DNA of 64,000 nucleotides from Gnetum montanum (GCA_015680685.1 MNCI01016594.1:162099-226098), one strand, 5' to 3'; shown: positions 24,805 through 35,744, numbered from the stretch's first letter. The notes: generated by a model not told the origin, from the letters alone. Made by a program: numbers and translations.

Positions 24805-24890
24805 CCCCCTCTCCCCTACCCTCCTTCCTTAGGGTGGGGGGAGGGGGGGTGTGGGGGTGGACAGGGTTGTGAGGGGAGGGGATGGTTTGT
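24805..24890. repeat. C-rich then G-rich low-complexity tract in LTR G
   Basis: CCCCCTCTCCCC is followed by several runs of 4-7 G (24,833-24,865 and beyond). It could form a quadruplex on the plus strand, which is antisense to the element. A shorter version is at 57,770-57,815 in LTR E. Confidence 0.6.
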
Positions 24891-25385
24891 GGGGTGGTGT
24901 GGTGTGTGGAGAACAAGGGCAGTAAGAGTGTCAACATTGAGGGGGATGGGAAGTCAATACTAGGGGTGAAGTTCAACCCCTCCAAGCTAGGTCACCCCCT
25001 TTTCCACATTTGGGGTAGGTGTGTTCTACCCTCCTTGCACTCCTCCATGTTGGCCTTGAAGTCTCTTAGCTAGTTTACCTCCCTATAAGGGGTGTGTTAG
25101 CGTAGAGAAAAGTATAGCTCCCATAAAACCCATCAAATTACCATTTTTGGCATTCCAAAAGGCATTTTTGACTCCTCCAAGCACAAATATAAATACTAGA
25201 TGACTTTTTTTACTTGGGTAATGAGTTTTTGATCACTTATGAAGCATTTGTTAGCCTCAAAAGTATGAAACATGTGAGATTGCCCCTTTATGGATTACAA
25301 CCTTCACATTTACAATAAAATATTACCTCAAGTTTCATGGGATGGGATCACAAAGGTTTCAACATGAAAATTTGATGTTGTTTCA

Positions 25386-26500
25386 TTGGTCCCTATTTGT
25401 TGTTGTCTAGAGGATGACAACAAATACAAAACATCACTATAGGTCCACCATCAACATTCCCTCTCTATGCTTGATCTAGTCATGTCAAACCATGTCAAAG
25501 AGTGCTTATGATGATGGAATTGAGTTATGATGGAGGAATGGAAATGGTAGTTAGGAAGATGGTCATTGAGTCTAATGATGCATTCCAAGTGTTGTCACAA
25601 TGGTTATAGCATGATATTGACATATCTTGAAGTGTTAGTCATTTGGAAAATGTGTTTGAGGAACAAACCACTTCACTCCAAGAGTTCTTTGGCCATTAGG
25701 ATTCGAGGCATTTTTTTATGACATGAAATGTTCATTAGGTTTCATAACTAGAATGATTTAACATAGTTTTTCCATTAAGTAAGTTGCGGTACACTCAATG
25801 GACTTTAGAGTTATCCCATTGAACGAGATGTGTTACACTCGATGGACTTAATGGTTATCCAACTAAAGGTGTTCTGTTACATTCAAGTGGACTAGATAAT
25901 GGAGCATGCTAAGGACATATCATATGACTATAGTGCATGAATGACAAACATAGGCCAACATTGTTTCTTAGAGGAGGGAAGGTTATCATCAAGGTATGGG
26001 GTTGGACTCAAAAAAATGATTTTAGAGAAAGTAATGGTACAAGTACTTTTGACATAGTAGGACAAACTCACCAAATCTCATGCATTGAGGTCATGTGGTG
26101 AGTTGCTACTGTAATGACTTACATCCTTGCAATGACTCCAAACTTCATCTTGTAAACATAACTCCAAAAGGATAAGAAAACTAAGCAAACAAGGCATGTT
26201 ACAACATTATAATGCATATATAGGCTATGTGGAGAATAAAATGAAGTTACACAGGTCACCAAAGTTTCCATTTTAAGGCCATGATGGGCCATGGTACTAG
26301 TTTTAGGCCTAGGCAAGCCATGTTATTACTAGTTTTAGGCCATATCAAGCCATGGTGTTACCAGTTTTAACCCCAGGTAAGCCATATTGTTACTAGTTTT
26401 AGGCCAAGGCAAGCCATGGTGTTACTAGTTTTAGGCCCTTGTAGGCCACGGTGTTACTAGTTTTAGGCCTTGGCATGCCATGTTTCTAGTTTAAGGCCTC
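25386..26500 (-). other. 3' UTR of element G with GGCC minisatellite
   Basis: Homologous to 14,073-14,650 near the LTR. 25,770-25,885 has three units of about 45-55 bp built on GTTACACTC(G/A)ATGGAC. 26,270-26,500 has about seven units of ACTAGTTTTAGGCC...AAGCCATGGTGTT, the reverse of the GGCC-TTAAAC repeat. The last 628 bp (25,873-26,500) are repeated in reverse at 26,789-27,416. Confidence 0.65.
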
Positions 26501-27416
26501 NACAATTGGGAAGGATCCTTCATAGTCACCAAAGCCTATGGTAACAGTGCATTTAGGATAGCTAACATGGATGTGAATGAGCTTGCAAATCCAATCAATC
26601 ATTCCTATCTAAAGCCATATTACATGTAGCCAATGTTAATCAACAAGCAATTCAACTCCAACATGGCCTATCAAGGCCTTAAACTAGCAACATGGCCTAC
26701 CAAGTCCTTAAACCAACAACATGACCTACCAAGGCCTTAAACCAGCAACATGACCTACCAAGGCCTTAAACTAGCAATGTGGCCTGTTGAGGCCTTAAAC
26801 TAGAAACATGGCATGACAAGGCCTAAAACTAGTAACACCGTGGCCTACAAGGGCCTAAAACTAGTAACACCATGGCTTGCCTTGGCCTAAAACTAGTAAC
26901 AATATGGCTTACCTAGGGTTAAAACTGGTAACACCATGGCTTGATATGGCCTAAAACTAGTAATAACATGGCTTGCCTAGGCCTAAAACTAGTACCATGG
27001 CCCATCATGGCCTTAAAATGGAAACTTTGGTGACCTGTGTAACTTCATTTTATTCTCCACATAGCCTATATATGCATTATAATGTTGTAACATGCCTTGT
27101 TTGCTTAGTTTTCTTATCCTTTTGGAGTTATGTTTACAAGATGAAGTTTGGAGTCATTGCAAGGATGTAAGTCATTACAGTAGAAACTCACCACATGACC
27201 TCAATGCATGAGATTTGGTGAGTTTGTCCTACTATGTCAAAAGTACTTGTACCATTACTTTCTCTAAAATCATTTTTTTGAGTCCAACCCCATACCTTGA
27301 TGATAACCTTCCCTCCTCTAAGAAACAATGTTGGCCTATGTTTGTCATTCATGCACTATAGTCATATGATATGTCCTTAGCATGCTCCATTATCTAGTCC
27401 ACTTGAATGTAACAGA
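25873..27416. repeat. 628-bp inverted repeat bounded by single Ns
   Basis: Arms 25,873-26,500 and 26,789-27,416 have equal length and are reverse complements, with only a few mismatches as read. The left arm ends at the N at 26,501 and the right arm ends at the N at 27,417. The spacer is 26,501-26,788. It is probably a mis-oriented overlapping contig; see findings. Confidence 0.85.
26502..26630 (+). pseudogene. Integrase C-terminal end on a likely mis-oriented contig
   Basis: Reads NWEGSFIVTKAYGNSAFRI, MDVNELANPINH and SYLKPYYM then TAG: the end of Tat-type integrase, with no internal stop over 42 codons. It matches 2,210-2,338. On this strand it faces away from the pol of element G. If the contig 26,502-27,416 is reversed, this tail falls exactly between that pol and its 3' UTR, so it most likely belongs to element G. 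Confidence 0.75.
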
Positions 27417-27417
27417 N

Positions 27418-29800
27418 ACTTTGGTTTTTCCCAAGAACTTTAGTAATATGCCATCATAGGATCATTGAAATAAAGTGTTATCACTTATGATGACATACTA
27501 CTTCAATTGTTTTTATAAAATGTCCTTTTAGGTAGCAGTTAAGCCTTGTGAAGACTCACCATGCATACAATAAAATTTTATATCATTATACCACTCCTCG
27601 GTAGGAGTAGTATGGACAATGGCTACCAAGATATCTTCAGTGTTTTGTGTGATGGAAACAACATAGTTCATAGTTAAGGTGGGAAACTTACTGAACACAT
27701 CTAGCATAACACTGAGAGATAATGTTGCAATTGCATCGACTATGGTGTTCTCATTTTGGGGTACATGCTAGATATCAACGTCTATAAAATTTTTTATAAA
27801 TTATTTCCCTAGGTCATAATATGGTTGTAAGTGTTTGGCTTTACATGCATAGAATTTCATTATTTCGTTAACCACCAGTCGAGAATCACCTTTAATCATT
27901 AAGCATCTAATTCCTAGTTTATGAGATACCATCATTTCCCTGATTAAACCCTTGTACTCCACTATGTTGTTGGTACATGGGAACTCAAAAGGATTGGTGA
28001 ACGGTTGGATTTGAATAGATGGAAATGTTATGATGGTAGAAATAGTGGCCCCATGGGTAGTTGAAGCTTCATCAAAGTGCATGACTACCTCATAACCCTC
28101 AAGAACTTGGCTAACACTATTGATATGCTCATCGAGGAACTTAAGATCTATGGTTGTTTGGTCATCAATAGGTGAAACTATGAGTTGTGCAACTATAGCT
28201 TGACCTTTTTTTGAGGATTGAGAGATGTAGTGAGGCTCAAACTTTGTGGTTATGGATTTCCATCGAGCTATGCAACTACTCTCATAGATATTGGTTGTTA
28301 TTACTCTAAGAACATTATCTTTGAAAATGACATTAACTCAACTTCTAAAGAGGTAGTGTCTCCACTTTTTCAATGAAAAAACTAGTGCTAGATAATACTT
28401 CTCCACTTCAATGTATCTATTTTTGTGGGCAACTAATGCATGCATAAGATAGTATACTAACATTTCTGCTTCATCATCTTGTTTCTAACAAAGTAGAGAG
28501 GCAATGGATATGTTTGAGAAGGCTAGGTAGATGTAAAAAGGTTTACCCTCTTGTGGAGAATAAATTGTTGGTAGTTATGTCAACTCTTACTTAAGGTTTT
28601 CAAAGACCTCTTGGCATTAAGCCATCCACTCATAGTGAATCCCTTTCTTAAGTAAGCATTGCATGGACTATAACTCATCCATAAGGCTACCAATAAACCT
28701 ATGAATAAACTATAATATACCTTGCAATCCCTGAAGCTCTTTAAGGTTGGTAGGCATTACTAATTTGGATATGGCCTTAACTATATCAAGATCGATAGGT
28801 ATCCCTACTTTAGATACTACAAAGCCAAGCATCTTGCTAGTGTTAACATTGAAGAAACACTTCTCGGGATTGAGCCTAAGTTCATATTTGAGGCAGCATT
28901 TAAGCACAAGATCTAGGTCATTAGCATGATCATTAGCCTCTTTGGACTTAATGGCTATGTCATCTACATAATCTTCAAGCAAACCTAGCATGTAATCATT
29001 GAAGATATAGATCATTGCTCATTGATAGGTTGCTCTTGCATTCTTAAGGCCAAAGGACATCATTGTATAGAAAAAAGTCCCCCAAGGGGTAATGAAGGTT
29101 GTGCTAAGTTGGTGCTCTAGGTTGATCCTAATTTGGTTGTATCTCGAGAACCCATCCATAAAGCATAATATGGCATGCCCAACTGTGGTATCAATGAGCT
29201 AATAAATACTAGGCAATGGAAAGTCATCTTTAATAGTTGCTTTATTTAGGTCTCAAAAATGAATGCAAAAATGAATACTTTCATTTTTCCTAGGGACTAT
29301 CACTATGCTGGAAACCCATTTTGCATAGTCAAAAATCCTAATGAAAGCAGCTTGGTAGAGTTTTGATATCTTGTTGTGAACTACTAAGGCTAAATTGAGT
29401 CTTATCTTACATAATTTTTTACTTAATTAGTGAAATGCTAGGGTTCCATATGATGTTATGTTATACTAATTATGGGTCTAGGCCTAGCATATCTTCATAT
29501 AACCAAGCAAAGGCCTTAATGTTTCCTAGTAGGAATTTGGTGATGTATTTAGCCTGTTTAGGTTCTAGTAAAGAAATTAGTTTATGTTGCCCACCTCTAA
29601 ATCAAGGGCTTTGACTAGTTCTTCAAGCCACTCTAGAGGTTTTTCCATTGAGGCTATGTGGTCGATAATGCTCTCATGCTTAAGATCTAGGCAATTAGGG
29701 TTAATATGCTATTCTACATCACTATGAGGCCCATTTAGGCTCAAAGGTAGACTGATCAGCTCCCAGGTACTCATACTTTAATCTTGCATTTTAACCAAAG
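27418..29800 (-). pseudogene. Tat-type pol remnant of element G (RT, RNase H, aRNH)
   Basis: The best preserved pol in the window. On the minus strand: a pol N-terminal block (HIASMEKPLEWLEELVKAL) near 29,660; RT at about 29,420-28,720 with FPLPSIY, FMDGFSRYNQIRI, MMSFGLKNARATYQ, LEDYVDDIAIKSKE and ELRLNPEKCFF; RNase H at about 28,600-28,300 (KPFYIYLAFSN, NRYIEVEKYYLAL); and the archaeal-like RNase H at 28,085-27,800 (EGYEVVMHFDEAS, FPCTNNIVEYKGLI, KGDSRLVVNEI). YVDD, the catalytic centre of RT, is intact in a 101-codon open stretch. Stops elsewhere are about a dozen. It stops at the N at 27,417 just before the integrase core. Confidence 0.85.
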
Positions 29801-30360
29801 ACATATTAAGTGACACTTGGGTAAAAGTGAATAAACAATGCTAAAAAGCTATAAAAATCATGCAAATACATGTTATTCTAGTGCAAACAAGGTCATCCAA
29901 GGCTATAAAGTAAGAAAAAAAAGTGTAATAAGGGCCAAATAAAGGTAAAAAAAAAAGGGGAAACACTAGAAAATGGCCATCAAGGATCATGGTTCTGCCA
30001 GTTTGGAGCCCTGATGAGCCATGATGCTAATTTAAGGCCATAGCGGGCCATCGTCACATGGTGCCAAACAGTGGTTAGGGAACTCCCAACCCCACTGTTT
30101 GATACCAATCAGAGCCTAAAGGAGGGCACATAAAATAGATAAAAGAAGTATAATACTGCGTAAAGGCTACAAAGGGGTTATAAGGATCAATAATGCAACA
30201 TAAGGTCAAAAAGCAAGGAGAAACATAGGGTAAAACATGTTATCTATGATCATCCATGGCTAATTATAGGTCAATAGAGGATAGGTTTTGCTAGCTTTAG
30301 GCCTTAGTGGGCCATGTTTTAGGGCTACATGGCTATTAGATTCATTTGGGCATTAGTCAG
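29801..30360 (-). other. Spacer upstream of RT in element G, with GGCC minisatellite
   Basis: Noncoding. 29,985-30,060 and 30,270-30,340 carry reversed GGCC units (for example TTTAGGCCTTAGTGGGCCATG). It resembles 18,591-19,249 in element H in position and in content, and like that region it leads into a satellite of about 190 bp. Confidence 0.5.
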
Positions 30361-31776
30361 GACTATTTCTGGGCTATTTGGGCCTAGAAAATAAGAGTTT
30401 TAGAGCTTCTATGCTGATCCCCCCTATTTCCACACTAAGTCGCCCACCCCCTCCACCCCTACCGCACACCCCCCCCCAAGGGACTATGTTTTGATAAATT
30501 TTGATTAGTTTTGGGCATGCATGTGCATTTAGAAGGTTTCTAGTGCTACCGAACACTACCCAAGATCAAATGTTGTTAGTTTGAAGGTCATTTAATGCAT
30601 TTTTATGGTTATCCCCTTATTTCCATGCTAAGAATCCTCCCACCCTCTAGGGGGTGTCTCAACATGAAGCATCACAAGGGATTGATTTTTGATGAATTTT
30701 TGCCAGTCTTGGGCATGCATGTGCATTCTTGGGATTGCTAGGGCTACTGGGCATCACCCAAGGTCAAAATTTATCAATTTGAAGGTTATTTTTAAGTTTT
30801 TGAAGGTTACCCCCTTGTTTCTAAGCTACGATCCCCATCCAAGGAGGTGTGTTAGCATGGAAGAATCCAAGGAACTAATTTTTGACAAATTGTGATCAGT
30901 TTTGAAAATGCATGTGCATTCATAGGGTTTTTGGAGCTACTAGACACTGCCCAAGATCAACAGTTGTTAATTTTAAGGTTATTTAATGCATTTTCAAGGT
31001 TACCCCATTATTTCCATGTTGACCCCCCTCTAGGAGGGTGTGTCAATGTAGAGGATGATAATAGGTTGATTTTTGATGAAATTTGATCAATCTTGGGCAT
31101 GCATGTGCATTCCCAGGGTTGTTAGGGCTACTAGGCATCACCCAAGGTCAAAATTTATTATTTTTAAAGTCATTTTTAGGCTTTTCAAGGTTACCCTCTT
31201 GTTTCCACATTGAGACCCCCTTTCAACGGGTTTTTTCAACATGAAAGATTCCATGGAACTAATTTTTGATAAATTTTGATCAGTTTTGGATATGCATGTG
31301 CATTAATAGGGTTGCTAGAGCTACTAAACATTGCTCAAGATCAAAAGTTACTAGTCATTGTTACCCCCTTATTTCCATGCTAAGCCCCCTCTTCTAGGGG
31401 GTGTGTAAATGTGGAGGATCACAAGGGATTGATTTTTTATGAATTTTAACAAGCCTTGGACATGCATGTGCATTACTACAGTTGTCGGTGCTACTAAACA
31501 TCACCCAAAGTTAAAACTTATCAATTTTAAGGTTATTTTTAGGTTTTTAATGGTTATCCCCTTGTTTCCATGCTAAGACCTCCCTCAAAGGGGTGTGTTA
31601 GTGTGAAAGACTCCAAGGGACTAATTTTCTAAAACTTTTGATCAATTTTGTGCATGCATGTGCATTCAGGAGGTTGCTAGAGCTATTGTACACTACCCAA
31701 GATTAAAAAGTATTAGTTTTACAATCATTTAATTCATTTGTAGGGTTATCCCATTGTTTCCACATTGAATCCCAAC

Positions 31777-31814
<38 letters not shown>

Positions 31815-32996
31815 NGTGTCAACATGGAGGATCATAAGGGATTAATTTTTTATGAATGTTTATCAATCTTGGATATGCATGTGCATTCTTAGTGTTGTCG
31901 AGGCTACTGGGTATCACCCAAGGTAAAACTTTATTAGTTTTAAGGTTATTTTATTGGCTTCTCACATTTCCCTCTTGTTTCCATGCTAAGCCCCCCTTCT
32001 ATGAGGGTGTGTCAGCATGGGAGACTCCAAGGGCGTGCATGTGCATTCCTAGGGTTACTAAGCATCACCAAAGGTCAAAATTTATCAATTTTAAGAACAT
32101 TTTTAGGTTTTCAAGGTTATCCCCTTGTTTCCATGCTAAGCCACTCCCCACCTCTAGAGGGGTGTGTAGCATGAAAGACTCTAAGGGACTAATATTTGAC
32201 AAATTTTGATTAGTTTTGAACATGCATGTGCATTCATGGGATTGCCAAAGTTGCTACACAAACTTCCCAATATAAAAATCTATTAGTTTTAAGGTCACTT
32301 AATGCATTTTCAAGGTTATCCCCTTGTTTCCATGTTGAGCCCCCCCTCTAGGGGGGTGCGTTAGCATGGAGGATCGCAAGGGATTGATTTTTTATGGATT
32401 TTGACTAGTCTTTGTCATGCATGTGCATTCCTAGAGTTGTCAGGGCTACAAGGCATTACCCAAGGTCACAATTTATTATTTTTAAGGTTATTTTTAGGTA
32501 TTTCGAGGCTACCCCTTATTTCCATGCTAAGTGTCATGCCCCCTCTAGGGGGGTGTGTCAATGTGGAAGACTCCAATGGGCTAATTTTTAACAAATTTTG
32601 ATTAGTTTTAGGCATGCATGTGCATTCACAAGGTTGCTAGTGCTACTAAACACTGTCCAAGATCAAAAGTTATCTATTTTAAGGTCATTTAATGAATTTT
32701 TAGGTTACCCCCTTATTTCCATGTTGACCTACCTCCCCCTCTCTAGGGGGTGTGTCAACAAGGAGGATCACAAGGAGTTGATTTTTTATTACTTTTGACC
32801 TATCTTGGGCATGCATGTGCATTCTCAGGGTTGTTGATGCTGCTAGACATTACCCAAAGTTAAACTTTATCAATTTTAAGGTCATTTTCAGGTTTTTAAG
32901 AATTACATCCTTGTTTCCATGCTTAGCCCTTCCCTCCAGAGAGGTGTGTCAGTGTGGAAGACTCCAAGGGGATAAGTTTTAACAAATTTTAATTAT
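30361..32996. repeat. Satellite array ii, about 195-bp monomers in A/B alternation
   Basis: The core CATGCATGTGCATT (or a one-base variant) recurs at 30,516, 30,714, 30,907, 31,098, 31,291, 31,461, 31,653, 31,874, 32,034, 32,221, 32,416, 32,613 and 32,810. Common spacing is 191-198 bp; 160, 170 and 221 reflect indels. Monomers alternate in type. A units carry CCCAAGATC, CATTTAATGCATTTT and GGATCACAAGG(G)ATTGATTTTT. B units carry CACCCAAGGTCAAAATTTAT, ATTTTTAGG and GACTCCAAGG(A/G)ACTAATTTTTGA. The repeating dimer is near 390 bp. Each unit also has a run of CCCC next to a run of GGGG around a CTCTAG centre. Short ORFs inside are products of the repeat. Confidence 0.85.
31778..31815. repeat. 37-base poly-C run ending in N
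   Basis: 31,778-31,814 is all C, followed by N. Other monomers have only 4-8 C at this place, so this is an expansion or a sequencing or assembly failure. Confidence 0.8.
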
Positions 32997-33001
32997 TTTT
33001 G
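32997..33001. repeat. Target-site duplication of element C, left
   Basis: TTTTG, identical to 44,528-44,532 on the other side. Joined, the flanks restore a normal satellite monomer. Confidence 0.85.
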
Positions 33002-33779
33002 TGAAACACTACTAATTTCGGGCTTTTGTGACTCAGCACCAGATTTTTCTAAGTGTTGAAACTTGGGGAAAATGTTTCTAATAGCATCCTTGAAGTTCTA
33101 GTTTTTGCATCTACCTACTACGCTTCACAACAAATGCTAGCGTAGCACACATTCCCAAGGCCAGTATGTGCAATTGTCAAGTCAGAAGCAACTAAAGGGC
33201 ACTAGGGATGGACAAAATAGTTTAGCAAATTTTCTATTCTCTGGGTTGCCAAGCTTGCTATGCTCTTCAACTTGCTCAGCTAAACACATGTCCTGGTTGT
33301 CAGTCCACCCAAGTGCTAGGCTAGGAGTTGCAAAAGTACTCAGGATGGACTAAACAGTTCAGCAAATTTTCTATCTTTCACATATTAGGCTCTACTATGC
33401 TACACAGCATAGACAGCATAGTAGACCATGTGGGACCAAAATTTTTCTAAGTGTTGGATTAAACATGGAAGGTGTTTTTGGCAATTTTTTGACTTCCAAA
33501 GATGCCTATCCTACTGCATCCTCAATGTGTGATCAGTGTGTCATGGAAAAGCATGGCATATTTGACAAAATGTATGCAAATCTGGGTGCTATGCTATGCT
33601 ATACTGCACAGCATAGCAGGGTGATAGCTATAAAAAGTATCCGAAAAAATGGAATGAGAAGACATCAAGCTATGCTGACATGGAAGATGCATTTTGATGG
33701 CTGTTGAAATTTCTTGTTTCATGATATTTTAGAGTGGCATCTTTAGTTTTGGCAAAATTCCTTGAGAAGTGGGTGCTAC

Positions 33780-33960
33780 ACTATGCTACGCTATGCAACG
33801 TAGCACAACATAGCAGGCCAAAGTGAAAAAATTTTTAAGTGCAGCATAGCATAGCGTAGTAGCGTAGCATAGTGTAGCATAGCATAGCAACATAGCAGCA
33901 TAACATAGCATAGCATAGCATAGCATAGTATAGTAGCATAGCATGCCAAAGTGCAAAATT
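33780..33960. repeat. TAGCATAGC short tandem cluster in 5' LTR C
   Basis: Dense array of 5-bp words (AGCAT, AGCGT, AGTAT), some in inverted order (GCTACGC). The 3' LTR has a shorter version at 43,285-43,345, which accounts for much of the length difference between the two LTRs. Confidence 0.8.
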
Positions 33961-34451
33961 TCTTAACTGTTTATGCTATGCTTCGCCACGCTAGCCAATG
34001 TAGGAAATGCGACACTTGGAAAGCTACCTCTAAATGCCTTCAAAAGCTTCCAAAATTTGGCATCAACCCTCGTTCCTACTTCAGTGACTCTCTAATAACC
34101 AATATTGACAGTTTTCTTTGTTTTTCTTTTCTACATCCCTTATTGATCCCCGAAGTTGTCCCTATGCTTGACCCTACTTGAAAGAGGAGGGAAGACATAG
34201 TTTTGGAGCATAGGCTACAATTTTCATTTGTTCTAGGAATTTTGTAAAAAATGTGGTACTCCTTTAGATTTTGGCACATGCAGTTTGGGCAATATGATCA
34301 TAGTTTGGCAGATTTTGGTTCTTGTTCTTGTCCTATCTAGCGTAGCACCACACTCTAAGGGTAGCACATCGGTGTAACACATACACGTTCATGCTACGTG
34401 GGACCCAGGACATGTGGTGTTTAAACCACATCCCTCCCCCAACCATGGATC

Positions 34452-34458
34452 TATAAAT
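34452..34458 (+). promoter_or_regulatory. TATA box of 5' LTR C
   Basis: TATAAAT in GGATCTATAAATACCC; the same box is kept in the 3' LTR at 43,853. Confidence 0.7.
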
Positions 34459-35132
34459 ACCCTAATAAATGACATTCTAAGGGTTGTCTTTTGCAGTTAG
34501 CTTTGGCAAAATATTGGTGAGCAGAAAGTTGATGAGTGGAAAATCTCAGCATTAGGGTTTTCCAAATCCTTGTTCCACTCCCACACTTGAACGTGACACC
34601 TGCCCATGCATAGCATAGAAACTCTCCGAGCAGCAAGCATCAACTCCTCCATGCCTATCAACAACACATCTGCAACAGTCCAAAGAGCATGACCATATTG
34701 CTCTACTGCCTAGCTATTTCGATCTACACTGCACACCAATTGTAGAAATTTTTCAATCAAAAGCCACATCCCCCAATCTTGGGGTGGTGCATTTCTTTAC
34801 TCGCACTCTCATTTCATTCCTTTTGTATAGCATTTTAAACTGTTATCGTATCTATTTCTTTATATTTTCATATGCACCTACGCTCATATTCTCTTACTAT
34901 TATGCATATTGAATTCCTACTTATTTCAAACTCTTATACGTGATGCTTAAAAATAATTATCTATGAATGGTTATTGGACACCACGTAAGTCCCTGATTAA
35001 TCGACTGGACCGCCCAGGGCATCTTGTTTCCGTTTTTCCCAACATCACCCTCTTGCGGACTCAAGGTTAGATTGTGCACCTGGCAACCTCTCGATGTTCT
35101 AGCAACTGACGTTTTCAGATGCTATAGTTTTT

Positions 35133-35150
35133 TGGTGCTAGAAGGAGGGC
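35133..35150 (+). other. Primer-binding site of element C
   Basis: TGGTGCTAGAAGGAGGGC, 6 bp after the 5' LTR. TGG pairs with the CCA end expected of a tRNA. The tRNA species was not identified. Confidence 0.75.
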
Positions 35151-35744
35151 CTGAACCTCTGTGTCCCTTCTATGCATCATGGGTAGTCCCACATGCCTTC
35201 TATACCTCCTTGCTAACATAAATGTAATACCCCTGTGGATCTGCTATGATAATAGCTGGATGATAGGCTAGCACAAGGGTTGTTTACATTTTGATTGGTA
35301 TAGTCAGGTCCTAGTTAATGGTTCCCCTAGAACCATACAAGATAAAGAGCCCAAAACGTTATATTGCGTTAAACTCTATATTCCACATAGCATAACACAT
35401 GTAGTGTAACACGTGTAGTGAAACACATATAGCGTAACAACCTTGTCAGCATGATAGTCCCATCTAGCATAGTGAGCGTAGTAGTGTAAACCGCTACTTT
35501 TTCAACATTTCCAAACTTTGTTGTTTCTAGTCCACTTTCTGTGTAGCTTACCTATTTTGTACTTTTTAACACAGCAAAAATGAACCCACCTAACACCTTA
35601 GTCATCACTTCAAGCTTGGGGATGGTCCATCCCTTGTAACATGCAACGAATCTTGAGCAACCACTTAGCCTAGTGTGGATACCATGGTAGTCTCTTCGAC
35701 TGCAACACCAATCACCTAAGCGCATGACCCAGGATGAAGAGTGA
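35151..35744 (+). other. Leader of element C
   Basis: Noncoding as read. It contains more TAGCGTAACA words (35,395-35,480). The first part of gag may begin in it near 35,570, but the start codon is not clear. Confidence 0.45.

Larger units (their letters stand above)
23857..25385 (-). repeat. 3' LTR of Tat-type element G
   Basis: On the minus strand it runs from TGAAACAAC at 25,385 to GCAACA at 23,857 (1,529 bp). No primer-binding site follows, as expected for a 3' LTR inserted into element F's gag; the 5 bp next to it are GTACT. It holds a TATA box at 24,590-24,596 and U3 repeats built on GATTGGCTAAAA / AATTGGCT at 24,600-24,720. The U5 dyad is CCTTGG...CTAGGG near 23,965-23,990. A very G-rich tract lies at 24,833-24,880. 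Confidence 0.75.
33002..35126 (+). repeat. 5' LTR of element C
   Basis: 2,125 bp; starts TGAAACACTAC and ends GATGCTATA (CA to TA). It is collinear with 42,486-44,527. U3 contains a long run of TAGCATAGC / TAGCGTAGC words at 33,780-33,960, with more near 33,380-33,430 and 34,338-34,400. The TATA box is at 34,452. The U5 dyad is CCCTG at 34,991 and CAGGG at 35,015. The five-letter words generate spurious ORFs. Confidence 0.9.

Noticed and set aside
25873-27416. Large foldback or MITE-like inverted repeat with the same 65-codon ORF on both strands
   Set aside because: Both inner and outer arm ends coincide with single Ns, and reversing the middle contig restores one continuous element. An assembly error explains it better.
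30689-32798. Series of 60-117-codon ORFs with similar ends
   Set aside because: Each is one satellite monomer read in frame; they repeat because the DNA does.
30361-32996. Possible CRISPR-like array from regular spacing
   Set aside because: Units of about 195 bp are similar over their full length, with no unique spacers, and the context is a plant genome.
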